From contig DCZN01000028.1 of the NCBI GenBank assembly GCA_002331625.1, positions 21,338 through 39,035 on the forward strand: a stretch of DNA of 17,698 nucleotides. Reading direction: 5' to 3'. The notes beneath the pieces were generated by a model that searched no databases, had not been told where the DNA came from, and saw only the letters and a program-made list of their open reading frames with translations. The DNA comes from Nitrospira sp. UBA2083 (lineage in GTDB: Bacteria; Nitrospirota; Nitrospiria; Nitrospirales; Nitrospiraceae). Made by a program: the position numbers and the translations under genes. Within the stretch, counting starts at the first letter, position 1; each line of letters opens with the position of its first letter. Positions 1-7,068 of this stretch are shown in pieces.

Positions 1-549
1 TCCTGGTGGATCAGGCAGTACATTGAACGTGCGATTATCAATCAAGGCAAGCTCGTGCGGCTTCCTGTCCACGTGGTGGAACGGCTGAATCGTTACTTGA
101 GTCGTGTCGAGCAACTGGTGCAGGAATTGGGACGTGAACCGCGGGCGGCGGAAGTTGCCCTGAAGATGAAGACATCAGAAGAGGAGGTGTTGGATCTCAA
201 ACAGTTGGTGCGCACCACCTGTTCGCTTGATAGTCCGCTTAACGACCATACTGATACATTTCTTCGCGATGTGATAGAAGATCCGGTCGGATTGTCGCCG
301 GATGAAACCGCTGATGGGGTTCGGCGACGGACAGAGTTGATGGCGTGGGTCAGGGAGTTGCCAGAAAAAGAGCAAACTGTTATTGTGTCACGGTTCGGGC
401 TCGACGGGGATGAGGCGAAGACGTTGGAGGAAATCGGTCGGACGATGGGGTTAACACGTGAGCGTGTTCGTCAGATCGAGATGGCCGCGTTAGTACGCCT
501 TCGTCACACCATCGAGCGAAAAACCATGACACAAGCAGATCTACTCTAA
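1..549 (+). CDS. rpoS: RNA polymerase sigma factor, RpoS-like, 5'-truncated
   Basis: This is the C-terminal part of a sigma-70 family factor whose start lies left of the window; the frame is open from base 1. The first residues ([12 protein letters not shown]) are the end of region 2 that reads the -10 element, and RLPVHV marks the start of region 3. The last third holds region 4: [15 protein letters not shown], then the helix-turn-helix with [10 protein letters not shown] that contacts the -35 element. After the helix-turn-helix the protein ends with a short tail, [17 protein letters not shown], which resembles the tail of RpoS rather than that of the primary factor RpoD. This makes the stationary-phase or general-stress factor the best call, but a second RpoD-like paralogue cannot be excluded without regions 1 and 2. 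apt follows 5 bases downstream, so the two genes are probably co-transcribed. Confidence 0.88.
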   Translation, partial: SWWIRQYIERAIINQGKLVRLPVHVVERLNRYLSRVEQLVQELGREPRAAEVALKMKTSEEEVLDLKQLVRTTCSLDSPLNDHTDTFLRDVIEDPVGLSPDETADGVRRRTELMAWVRELPEKEQTVIVSRFGLDGDEAKTLEEIGRTMGLTRERVRQIEMAALVRLRHTIERKTMTQADLL

Positions 550-554
550 GTTTT

Positions 555-1079
555 GTGACCACCATCAACTACAAAGCGCTCATTCGCGAAGTGCCGGATT
601 TCCCAAAGCCCGGTATCCTCTTTTATGACATCACCACACTGCTGAAGAACCCTTCTGCCTTACGGAGTCTGGCCGATCAATTGACAAGTCGGTATCAGGA
701 TCGTGGAATTGCCAAGGTGGTCGGGATCGAGTCACGCGGGTTTATTTTTGGCGGCATTCTCGCAGCGAAGCTTGGGGCAGGATTTGTCCCGGTTCGCAAA
801 CCCGGAAAACTCCCAGCCGATTGTTATGAAGTGAAATACAGCCTTGAATATGGCAACAATAGCCTTGCGGTACACCGAGATGCGATTGAGATCGGAGAGC
901 AGGTACTGATCGTCGATGATCTGCTCGCGACCGGAGGGACCGCTGAAGCGACCGTGAATTTGGTTCGTCAGCTCGGGGGAACCATCGTGGGGCTGGATTT
1001 TCTGGTGGAGCTGAAGGGCTTGAACGGACGTGAGAAGCTTGCCGGGTATGATGTGCATTCGACCATCATGTATCCCTAG
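555..1079 (+). CDS. apt: Adenine phosphoribosyltransferase
   Basis: Converts adenine and PRPP to AMP plus pyrophosphate in the cytosol (purine salvage). The 174-residue length is normal for the family. Family signatures in order are [13 protein letters not shown] (residues 15-27), the ESRGFIFG segment (59-66), [11 protein letters not shown] (77-87) and the PRPP-binding loop [13 protein letters not shown] (117-129). The GTG start lies only 5 bases after the sigma-factor stop, with just a weak purine stretch (TAAG) in front, so translation may be coupled to the upstream gene. No other start gives a complete N-terminus. All family residues that I can check are present. The link to a stress sigma factor and a DksA-like protein fits a nucleotide-economy theme, but this is inference. 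Confidence 0.95.
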   Translation: MTTINYKALIREVPDFPKPGILFYDITTLLKNPSALRSLADQLTSRYQDRGIAKVVGIESRGFIFGGILAAKLGAGFVPVRKPGKLPADCYEVKYSLEYGNNSLAVHRDAIEIGEQVLIVDDLLATGGTAEATVNLVRQLGGTIVGLDFLVELKGLNGREKLAGYDVHSTIMYP

Positions 1080-1107
1080 AGGACCGTACGTGTTTTTCTA
1101 GCGCCAC

Positions 1108-1136
1108 TTGTGTCATGAATCTTGTCATGATATAGA
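1108..1136 (+). promoter_or_regulatory. Candidate promoter of the dksA-like gene with a direct repeat
   Basis: TTGTGT (1108-1113) and TATAGA (1131-1136) are separated by 17 bases and resemble -35 and -10 hexamers. Two identical 8-mers TGTCATGA (1111-1118 and 1123-1130) lie 12 bases apart, one overlapping the -35 and one in the spacer; each contains the palindrome TCATGA. This could be an operator, but the hexamers are only moderate matches. Confidence 0.3.
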
Positions 1137-1187
1137 AGCCCGAATTTTTCAACCCTCCAACGATCTAATTTGCGGGGCACACAGTCT

Positions 1188-1751
1188 ATGGTGACGAAAG
1201 CACAGGTAAAAAAGAAGGGTGAGGTGAAGTCGAAGTCCGCGGCGCCTATCATCAAGAAACCTCAGCCTGCGACTGCTCCACAGACAACAGCATCCAAACC
1301 GTCCGCCGGGGTCCCGGATGAGGCACCTGTACGACCCAAGGAGACCGCAAAAGAACGTGAAACACGGGAACGGCGGCAGGAAGTCCTCCAGAAGATGCTC
1401 CTGGGGAAGCGTCAGGAGATCATGAAGGAGATCGAAGAGAGTCTGGGGCAATCGCTCACCGAGGATCAGCAGAGACGACTGGAGTCGGCGCGCGATGTAG
1501 GAGACCAGGCGCTCATGGATCTTGAGCGGGAGTTGGGTATTTCATTAATGGAGATGCGAAATCGACGGCGTCAGTCGATCGACGAAGCGCTCACGCGTCT
1601 GCACGAAGGAACCTACGGAATTTGCGCCGAGTGCGGGATCGAAGTCAGTGAGAAGCGTCTCCAAGCGGTTCCTTTCGCGAAACTCTGTGTCGAATGCCAG
1701 TCGAGGGCAGAACTGCTCGAAAAAATAGAACGGGAAGAAGAGCGCGACTAA
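1188..1751 (+). CDS. DksA/TraR-family zinc-finger transcription regulator
   Basis: DksA proteins enter the RNA polymerase secondary channel and, with ppGpp, alter promoter activity. From the ATG chosen here the protein has 187 residues, longer than the roughly 150 of E. coli DksA. The excess is a Lys/Ala/Pro-rich, probably disordered N-terminus (about residues 1-55). A long Glu/Arg-rich coiled coil follows, with DVGDQA at 103-108, matching the DxxDxA tip motif that is needed for DksA activity. A four-Cys zinc finger comes next: C146-x2-C149 and C167-x2-C170, the complete form. The frame opens 18 bases earlier at a TTG (1170), but nothing like a ribosome site precedes it; the GGGG at 1174-1177 suits the ATG at 1188 better, and GTG at 1191 is also possible. 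Regulator identity is firm; exact function as DksA rather than a paralogue is inferred. Confidence 0.88.
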   Translation: MVTKAQVKKKGEVKSKSAAPIIKKPQPATAPQTTASKPSAGVPDEAPVRPKETAKERETRERRQEVLQKMLLGKRQEIMKEIEESLGQSLTEDQQRRLESARDVGDQALMDLERELGISLMEMRNRRRQSIDEALTRLHEGTYGICAECGIEVSEKRLQAVPFAKLCVECQSRAELLEKIEREEERD

Positions 1752-1800
1752 GGCTAAAAGCCATTCCCTCCTCAGTATCCTGCCGTGATTGTTTCCGAGT

Positions 1801-2499
1801 ATGAGTGGGCAGATCTCCAAACGAGCTGTCGTGCTTGCCAGTGGTGGATTAGACTCCACGGTAGCAGCGGCTGTTGCGCGACAAGACGGGTATGAGTTGT
1901 ATCTCCTGACCATTGCCTACGGGCAGCGACATGCTGTCGAAATTGAACGGGCTAAGCAGGTGGCGATCGCGTTGGAGACGCGGCAACATGTCGTGCTGGA
2001 CATCGATTTGCGGGCCATTGGGGGATCGGCTCTCACTGGCGACCTGCCGGTTCCGAAGGATCGGGATGTATCTGAGCGGGATCGGGACATTCCAGCCACG
2101 TATGTGCCGGGTCGCAACTTAATTTTTCTCTCCCTGGCCGCCGCGTATGCTGAGGTGCTGGGGGCGTCGGCAATTTATTTCGGGGCGAATGTGGTCGACT
2201 ATTCTGGCTACCCGGACTGTCGTCCGGAATTTATCAAAGCCGTGGAAGCCACGCTGCAGGTTGGAACGAAGGCGGGCATGACGGGCACACGGTTTGAGAT
2301 TCGGGCGCCGCTTCTCCGGATGACGAAGGCAGAGATTATACGACTTGGCCTGGGCCTCCAGGTTCCGTTTCATCTCACACATAGCTGTTATGATCCCGCC
2401 GAGTCAGTTGCCTGCGGACGCTGTGACAGTTGTCTCATCCGAAGACAGGGGTTTGCAGAAGTAGGAGTTGTAGATCCGGTTCCGTATGCGGTATCTTGA
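1801..2499 (+). CDS. queC: 7-cyano-7-deazaguanine synthase
   Basis: QueC turns 7-carboxy-7-deazaguanine, ammonia and ATP into preQ0, the precursor of queuosine in tRNA. The 232-residue protein starts with the ATP-pyrophosphatase PP-loop ASGGLDST (residues 13-20). The middle segment YVPGRNLIFLSLAAAYAE is typical for the family. The C-terminus has the zinc site: Cys196, Cys205, Cys208 and Cys211, in HSC(x8)CGRCDSC. I took the ATG at 1801; an in-frame TTG at 1789 would add four residues, and neither has a strong Shine-Dalgarno. No other queuosine gene (queD, queE, queF) is in the window, so it stands alone here between a regulator and a cytochrome. Confidence 0.95.
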   Translation: MSGQISKRAVVLASGGLDSTVAAAVARQDGYELYLLTIAYGQRHAVEIERAKQVAIALETRQHVVLDIDLRAIGGSALTGDLPVPKDRDVSERDRDIPATYVPGRNLIFLSLAAAYAEVLGASAIYFGANVVDYSGYPDCRPEFIKAVEATLQVGTKAGMTGTRFEIRAPLLRMTKAEIIRLGLGLQVPFHLTHSCYDPAESVACGRCDSCLIRRQGFAEVGVVDPVPYAVS

Positions 2500-2536
2500 T
2501 CAAACACATTCGGTTTGGAAGAGGACGACAATCGTG

Positions 2537-2932
2537 ATGAAGCCTGCGCACGTTCTGCTCGTGAGCGCACTGGTGCTGATATTCGGCGCAAGTCCGGCTT
2601 GTAGCCAAAATGGGGCGGAACCGAAGGCAACCGGAACTGTCGCCAGTGCTCCGGTTGAGTTCCGTGCCGGAGAACAGAAGTTCAACGCAAACTGTTCACG
2701 GTGCCATGGTATCGGTGGCGTTGGAACCAACCAAGGCCCGCCGTTTCTTCATAAGGTCTATGAACCAAACCATCATGGCGATCCGGCGTTCCAGCGAGCA
2801 GCGGCGAATGGGGTGAAGGCTCACCATTGGCAGTTCGGCGATATGCCCAAGATTGATGCCGTCAAGCCTGAAGATGTGGATGAAATCGTGAAATATGTCC
2901 GTTGGCTTCAGAAACAAGCCGGAATTTTTTAA
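2537..2932 (+). CDS. Exported monoheme class I cytochrome c
   Basis: A small c-type cytochrome of 131 residues that probably carries electrons in the periplasm. Residues 1-21 form a signal peptide (MKPAHVLLVSALVLIFGASP), followed by ACSQN; the Cys at 22 is in a poor lipobox (SPAC), so cleavage by signal peptidase I is as likely as lipidation. The heme site CSRCH is at residues 53-57 and the probable distal ligand Met103 lies in GDMP, giving the usual His/Met coordination. The end (PEDVDEIVKYVRWLQ) is the typical C-terminal helix. The chosen ATG follows GGAAGAGGA at 2517-2525; GTG directly before it (2534) is an alternative, and a longer frame from 2486 would overlap queC and put extra residues before the signal peptide. 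The redox partner is unknown. Confidence 0.88.
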   Translation: MKPAHVLLVSALVLIFGASPACSQNGAEPKATGTVASAPVEFRAGEQKFNANCSRCHGIGGVGTNQGPPFLHKVYEPNHHGDPAFQRAAANGVKAHHWQFGDMPKIDAVKPEDVDEIVKYVRWLQKQAGIF

Positions 2933-2980
2933 ATCAGTCCACGATGTCCTGCCTCGCAACCATCCTTTTTGCTGAATCGC

Positions 2981-3568
2981 TCACCGGCGACTAGGTGTCC
3001 ATTTCTTTGCCCGTTCTTCTGCTTGCGCAATCTGGTCGGTCGTCATCTGTTTGGCCACGGCATTGCGGGACTCAGCGGCTCGTTTCTCACCGTACGCCGC
3101 CGAGAGGTTGTACCACATGTGGGCTTCGACCAGGTTCCGAGGGACACCGCGTCCTCGTTCATACATCATTCCCAACTTGGCAAAGGCCAATGCATTGTGT
3201 TGGTCAGCCGCTTTCTGAAACCAGAATAGGGCCATGTGGTCACTGAACGGGGCACCCTGTCCCAAGGAGTAGAGGGTGCCAAGATTGACTTGTGCTCCGG
3301 TGTGGCCTTGATCAGCCGCTTTCCTAAACCAATCTTTTGCCTCGAGATAGTTCTGCGGAAGTCCTTTCCCCTCGCTGTAGTGTATACCCAGTTCGTTTTG
3401 AGCGTTTGCATCGCCGGCCTGCGCACGTTTGAGGAGGTCGCTGACCGCCGGTCCCTCGATGAGCGGTTGTGTGGGAGTCGGGGGAGGAGAGACACAACTG
3501 ATAGAGAGCGCGCACAGCACGAGTAGGCCAATGAGTGGAAGAGAGAGTGACCGCTGCAACTGGGACAT
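2981..3568 (-). CDS. SEL1-repeat putative lipoprotein (copy 1)
   Basis: The 195-residue protein has a signal sequence with a hydrophobic stretch at about 8-24 ending in LSISC; Cys25 could be lipidated, although the lipobox is imperfect. A Pro/Thr linker follows, and then three SEL1 (TPR-like) repeats at about 51-86, 87-122 and 123-160, recognised by the pattern A-x3-LG-x2-Y-x2-G-x-G-x7-A-x2-W-x3-AA. SEL1 repeats usually bind other proteins; no partner can be named. The C-terminal tail contains MTTDQIAQA (175-183), nearly the same as in the neighbouring paralogue (MTPAQIAQA). The ATG has no clear Shine-Dalgarno. It converges with the cytochrome c gene, only 48 bases away, and I see no clear terminator between them. 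Confidence 0.85.
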   Translation of the reverse strand: MSQLQRSLSLPLIGLLVLCALSISCVSPPPTPTQPLIEGPAVSDLLKRAQAGDANAQNELGIHYSEGKGLPQNYLEAKDWFRKAADQGHTGAQVNLGTLYSLGQGAPFSDHMALFWFQKAADQHNALAFAKLGMMYERGRGVPRNLVEAHMWYNLSAAYGEKRAAESRNAVAKQMTTDQIAQAEERAKKWTPSRR

Positions 3569-3752
3569 TCGAAATGACGGTACCGTGATGAATAGCTGTT
3601 GGTTAGTGCACCATACGAGCTGTATCCTACTCAGGCCAAGACTGGGAGTTCAAGAACTGATTCTCGATATGCGGGCCTATCCTCAGGCGTGAGGCTGCAG
3701 GGGGCTCCTGGTGGATGGTTCACCCAGTATCTGATTAGGGGGATGCCCCATG

Positions 3753-4334
3753 CTATTGAGATGATTCTTGCTTCTTTGACTTCCAATTTCGCGCAAGGAA
3801 TTGCGCCTGTGCGATCTGAGCAGGAGTCATGTCACGTGCCAGTCGATCCCGCCATTTTGCACCGGCTTCATGCCCGTTCGCGGCTGCTAGGTTGTACCAC
3901 TGGTAGGCTTGCACCACGTCCTTAGGAACGCCTCGTGCTTTTTCATAATACGTGGCGATGAGAAACATCGCTTGTCCATGCCCTTGGTCTGCCGCGAGGC
4001 GGCACCATCGGAGGGCTTCTTGGTAGTCTTGTGGCATCCCGCGCCCGATGTCCGATAAGGCACAAAGTCGATAGAAAGCGTCCACATGCCGTTGCATCGC
4101 CGCCATCCGGTACCACCGAACGGCCTCCCGGTGATCGTGCGGTAAGGCATTTTCGTATCGCAGGCCAAGGTTGTACTGGTCCTCCGCGCTGCCTTGTTCA
4201 GCTGTGGCTTGCAGCTCGTCGATCTGTGTCACGCCATCGTGCGTATCAATATAGGGCGATTTAGGTGGATCGATGCATCCCGGCAGTGTGCAGAGCATGG
4301 TCATCGTGATGAGATATCGCCAGCAGGCCTTCAT
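3753..4334 (-). CDS. SEL1-repeat lipoprotein (copy 2)
   Basis: A 193-residue paralogue of the gene to its left on the map, transcribed ahead of it in the same direction with 184 bases between them. The signal peptide ends in a perfect lipobox, LPGC, with Cys20 as the lipid-modified residue. Three SEL1 repeats span about 47-82, 83-118 and 119-154, and the tail carries MTPAQIAQA (169-177) as in copy 1. The start is secure: AAGGAGA lies 7 bases before the ATG. Between repeats the sequences differ a good deal from copy 1 (extra Cys residues, a degenerate second repeat), so the duplication is old. It is probably a membrane-anchored scaffold for protein contacts; partners are unknown. The opposite-strand exported YqgE-like gene starts 200 bases away. 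Confidence 0.88.
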   Translation of the reverse strand: MKACWRYLITMTMLCTLPGCIDPPKSPYIDTHDGVTQIDELQATAEQGSAEDQYNLGLRYENALPHDHREAVRWYRMAAMQRHVDAFYRLCALSDIGRGMPQDYQEALRWCRLAADQGHGQAMFLIATYYEKARGVPKDVVQAYQWYNLAAANGHEAGAKWRDRLARDMTPAQIAQAQFLARNWKSKKQESSQ

Positions 4335-4489
4335 GTTACGTTCTCCTTCAATCCGATCTCGCGTGCGTCATACGGTGGTTTGAGCGCTTCGATCAGCAAA
4401 CACATGTCTACTCTAGCACATCCCATACTGGAGAAAGCCAGTACGCGAGTGAGGCATCGAGTAGTGCCTTGCGATGTTCGGTTGCTTTC

Positions 4490-4522
4490 GTCGAGAAGAA
4501 AGGATATCTCTACTTCCTCGAC
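4490..4522 (+). promoter_or_regulatory. Hairpin just before the yqgE-like ribosome site
   Basis: GTCGAG (4490-4495) and CTCGAC (4517-4522) form a six-base-pair stem that can be extended by AAG/CTT with one bulged C. It ends one base before the AAGG Shine-Dalgarno (4524-4527). Upstream in the same 200-base gap there is also TACTGG-6-CCAGTA (4426-4443). There is no T-run, so these are not terminators. Function is unknown. Confidence 0.3.
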
Positions 4523-4534
4523 TAAGGTGAACGC

Positions 4535-5170
4535 TTGTCTCTCGACATGATGCACAGCATCGCGAGATGCGTGTTCCTTCTGGGATTCGTGGGTGCACTC
4601 TTTTCCGTACCGGCTCAGGCTCAGCAGGAATTTGCCCCGTCGTCGGTGGAGAAAGGAGTGTTCTTAGTGGCGAGCCCTCGGATGGATGATCCCAATTTCC
4701 GCCAAACCGTCCTCTTCATCATCGAACATGGAAGGGGAGGCACGGTCGGCCTCATTCTGAATCGTCCTACAGACGTGCTCGTTTCTGAGGTATTGCCGGA
4801 TCTTCCTCTGCTCAAGGGAATGAGCCATCGGATCTATACCGGTGGACCGGTCGAACGTAGACTGATGGTGTTATTGTTCCGTCTTCAGGGGCCGTATCCT
4901 GACGCGCGGTTGATTCTCAACGGGATTTATGTGGGTACTCCAAGAGTACTCGAACGTATCATCACACAACCTAAGCCGACGGAAGCCTTCCGCACATTTG
5001 CCGGTTTTGCAGGTTGGGCTCCTGGGCAACTCGAACTGGAGATGCGTGAAGGGGCATGGGGTGTGTTGCCGAAGAATGCGTTCGATCCCTTCGACAACGA
5101 TCCGTCGACTCTCTGGCAGGACAGTCTGACGCGTCTCCAGGCGCCCAGAAGCATTTCCACCGAGCGATAG
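4535..5170 (+). CDS. YqgE/AlgH-family (DUF179) protein with a signal peptide
   Basis: The mature part is a complete YqgE/AlgH domain: SPRMDDPNFRQTVLFIIEH (48-66), GLILNRPT (72-79), YTGGPV (101-106) and the hallmark GFAGWAPGQLELEM (157-170). The family's molecular function is unsettled; AlgH of Pseudomonas has been linked to alginate regulation. What is odd is the N-terminus: after Arg11 there is a hydrophobic core (CVFLLGFVGALFSV) and an AQA/Q signal-peptidase site after residue 29. Usual family members start almost directly with the domain and are cytosolic. I chose TTG at 4535 because AAGG (4524-4527) is 7 bases ahead of it; the ATGs at 4547 and 4550 keep the signal peptide but have poor spacing. 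The 211-residue protein is probably periplasmic. Confidence 0.85.
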   Translation: MSLDMMHSIARCVFLLGFVGALFSVPAQAQQEFAPSSVEKGVFLVASPRMDDPNFRQTVLFIIEHGRGGTVGLILNRPTDVLVSEVLPDLPLLKGMSHRIYTGGPVERRLMVLLFRLQGPYPDARLILNGIYVGTPRVLERIITQPKPTEAFRTFAGFAGWAPGQLELEMREGAWGVLPKNAFDPFDNDPSTLWQDSLTRLQAPRSISTER

Positions 5171-5228
5171 GCGAGTAGACTGCCCATCCGTACGTCACGG
5201 GGCATACTGTGCAAGATATGCACAGGGT

Positions 5229-5552
5229 CTACAAAAGAGGCCTGCACGATTGTGGCGATTCTCCCGTACGAGGCAGCCGAGGGCATGCGGTGCCTCCAAC
5301 TGATTGGCGGAACTGAAGTGCCTGTGCGATGCGCATGAGGGCTTGTGCGTCCTGAACGCCTATCAGATACCGTTCCAGTACGATGGGGGATCTAGCCCGG
5401 TATTTGTCGACGTGATCTCGGTGAAGGACAGCGTCCCTCAGACCTTCTTCTTCCGCACGCCAGGCCTCTTGTTCTATTCGGGTACGGGCCTGTGCCCTCT
5501 GTCGGCGACAACATGCAATACGAAACGTGACAGGGTTGGTTGTCGCGTCCAT
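5229..5552 (-). CDS. Small basic protein of unknown function
   Basis: A 107-residue frame whose reality rests mainly on its start: AAAGGAGG lies 5-6 bases before the ATG, the best ribosome site in this part of the window. Residues 15-80 are rich in Arg, Glu, Gln and Ala and look helical or coiled-coil (RQRAQARTRIEQEAWRAEEE, 17-36). The last 25 residues are Pro/Ser/Arg-rich, low in complexity and could be a frameshifted or eroded tail. There are no membrane segments and no signal peptide. Cys14-Cys15 and Cys90 and Cys103 do not form a recognisable metal site. I do not recognise a family. It stands alone, convergent with the yqgE-like gene 58 bases away. Confidence 0.5.
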   Translation of the reverse strand: MDATTNPVTFRIACCRRQRAQARTRIEQEAWRAEEEGLRDAVLHRDHVDKYRARSPIVLERYLIGVQDAQALMRIAQALQFRQSVGGTACPRLPRTGESPQSCRPLL

Positions 5553-5907
5553 AACGTCCTCCTTTGGTGAGAGATTTGGACAGGTCATGGGCTAACAGCA
5601 GCCAAGACAGTGCCGCAGTCGAGCTCATCAACCGGCAAGTGTGCGTTGTGCCGTTTTGTTTCAATAGGTCTTGATCCATTCGGCCTCGACAGAAACGGCC
5701 ATCAATACGTTCGTTGGTCTTTTATGGGAACATATAGGGACGGCAGCTGTAGGATTCCGAGTGCAGTCTGAGTCAGGGTGGGCGGATTCCTTTTTTCTGG
5801 TTCGTTCAGTGAACAACGTGGGACCTCACCAACTCGTATACCATGAGGCGATGATGGCATCATGGTGTGGATGAATCGTTAGCGTCTTCTCTCCGTAGGA
5901 GCGGACT
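5553..5907. other. Gene-poor gap of 355 bases with nested inverted repeats
   Basis: No frame here has a credible start and composition. The stretch separates the divergent genes at 5552 (minus) and 5908 (plus) and should hold their promoters, although I cannot point to convincing hexamers. Near the right end ACCATGA (5840-5846) pairs with TCATGGT (5860-5866), and inside it ATGATG-G-CATCAT (5851-5863) is a second palindrome. GTTCAGTGAAC is another short palindrome, at about 5804-5814. Confidence 0.45.
5840..5866. repeat. Overlapping palindromes upstream of the 386-residue unknown gene
   Basis: A 7-bp inverted repeat (ACCATGA/TCATGGT, 13-base loop) overlaps a 6-bp inverted repeat around one G (ATGATG-G-CATCAT). 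The centre is about 55 bases before the ATG at 5908. It could be a dimeric operator with two alternative dyads or a small hairpin; nothing in the sequence decides between these. Confidence 0.35.
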
Positions 5908-7068
5908 ATGTGCTGTTCGATTGGACAAAGGCTGGTGTTGTGCTTGGTGGTCGTGACGGTCTGTTGTGCTACGGAGACGCCTGCAAGCAAGGACAGCCTG
6001 TCTGCGCCAGCGCTTCCTGACCTTTCCGGATCAGGCCACGAGATTCCCGGTCTCTCGTTCCGAGTGTTTGTTGACCGGGAGATGGAAGGGGCGCCTGATG
6101 GTGTTCTCGGTGCGGTGCAAGCCGACGCGGCTCTCCGGACTGTCATCGAGGCCTTCTCCTATTTGCGCCAACATCGAAAAAGTTATCCGCGGTTCGATGA
6201 AGCCGTGAGCAAGGGAATGCTTGAGCGTGTCATGATTCAACCACGTGTACACAATCATGAGGGTAAATCGTTTCCGTTCCTTGTCGTGCGAACGGTGGAC
6301 CCTGGACGAGTCAGGTTGTTGATCAGTGCTTCATCGATGAAAGAAGGGGAATATCTCGATGAGGCTGAACGGTTTGCATCGGTGCTGGCACGAGAGTTCC
6401 AATGGGTGATCAGCAAAGCAGAGACAGCTCCGAAGCCGAAGCGGCTCTTCCTTGAACGGGACCTTCAGCATGCGCCGATTCAGAGCGATCAGCACGTTCG
6501 AGCCCTCTCGAGTGAGAAGCGGCTGCGTCTTTTGCAACGGCTTTTCGAGACGTACTTGCGAACGGTCGACGATCAACGGAGTTTGGACGGGCAGCCTTAC
6601 TATGAAGTGGGCGAGACGGATTCCGTGCCGCCGAGTCAGCCGGATTCCACGACGAAGCTCTATGAGATGCGAGTGCGCGAAGCCTTGCAGAAGATCGTAC
6701 GAGAGCCGGAGTTCCTCACGCATACGCCTCTGGCCGTTCTGAGCCTTCTGAACGGAATGATCTGGAACGTGGCCTTTGTGAACATTGATCAACGTGAATG
6801 GGCGACGAGAACCAGGGTGTTGCCGGCCGACAAGGCCGTGCAAGTTGGGGAGGCTGGACGGCTGATTCAGCCAGCGGCGATTCTGATCAACCTCCATAGG
6901 ATTGCCGCTTCCGACGATCCCTTTTATGCCGATACGAAGCAGCTGCCGATGGGCGCGCTTTCCACAGATCAACTGGCTCTCGCCATCGCCAAGGAAATCC
7001 AGCAGAACCTCATCGAGAAATCACAGACCGGCCACGTGGCTCAGGATGCGATCATGGCCCCGAAGTAG
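5908..7068 (+). CDS. Exported protein of unknown function, possible peptidase-like fold
   Basis: A 386-residue protein with TAGGAG six bases before its ATG. The first 20 residues are hydrophobic and end in Cys-Cys (LCLVVVTVCC), so it is exported and perhaps a lipoprotein, although the lipobox is imperfect. The rest is soluble and has no repeats of known type. Two segments, FASVLAREFQWV (156-167) and LSTDQLALAIAKEIQQNLIE (351-370), resemble the helix that carries HExxH in M48-type metallopeptidases (L-A-x-V-L-A-H-E-x-x-H), but the two His are replaced (R..W and K..Q). If the likeness is real, this would be an inactive or structural relative. I do not recognise a named family. It is followed by a 428-base gap and so is probably monocistronic. 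Confidence 0.75.
   Translation: MCCSIGQRLVLCLVVVTVCCATETPASKDSLSAPALPDLSGSGHEIPGLSFRVFVDREMEGAPDGVLGAVQADAALRTVIEAFSYLRQHRKSYPRFDEAVSKGMLERVMIQPRVHNHEGKSFPFLVVRTVDPGRVRLLISASSMKEGEYLDEAERFASVLAREFQWVISKAETAPKPKRLFLERDLQHAPIQSDQHVRALSSEKRLRLLQRLFETYLRTVDDQRSLDGQPYYEVGETDSVPPSQPDSTTKLYEMRVREALQKIVREPEFLTHTPLAVLSLLNGMIWNVAFVNIDQREWATRTRVLPADKAVQVGEAGRLIQPAAILINLHRIAASDDPFYADTKQLPMGALSTDQLALAIAKEIQQNLIEKSQTGHVAQDAIMAPK

Noticed and set aside
6331..6972. A 213-residue open frame on the minus strand
   Set aside because: It is antisense to the exported unknown gene, which has a good ribosome site and signal peptide; the composition (many Arg, His, Leu, Pro) is typical of a shadow frame.
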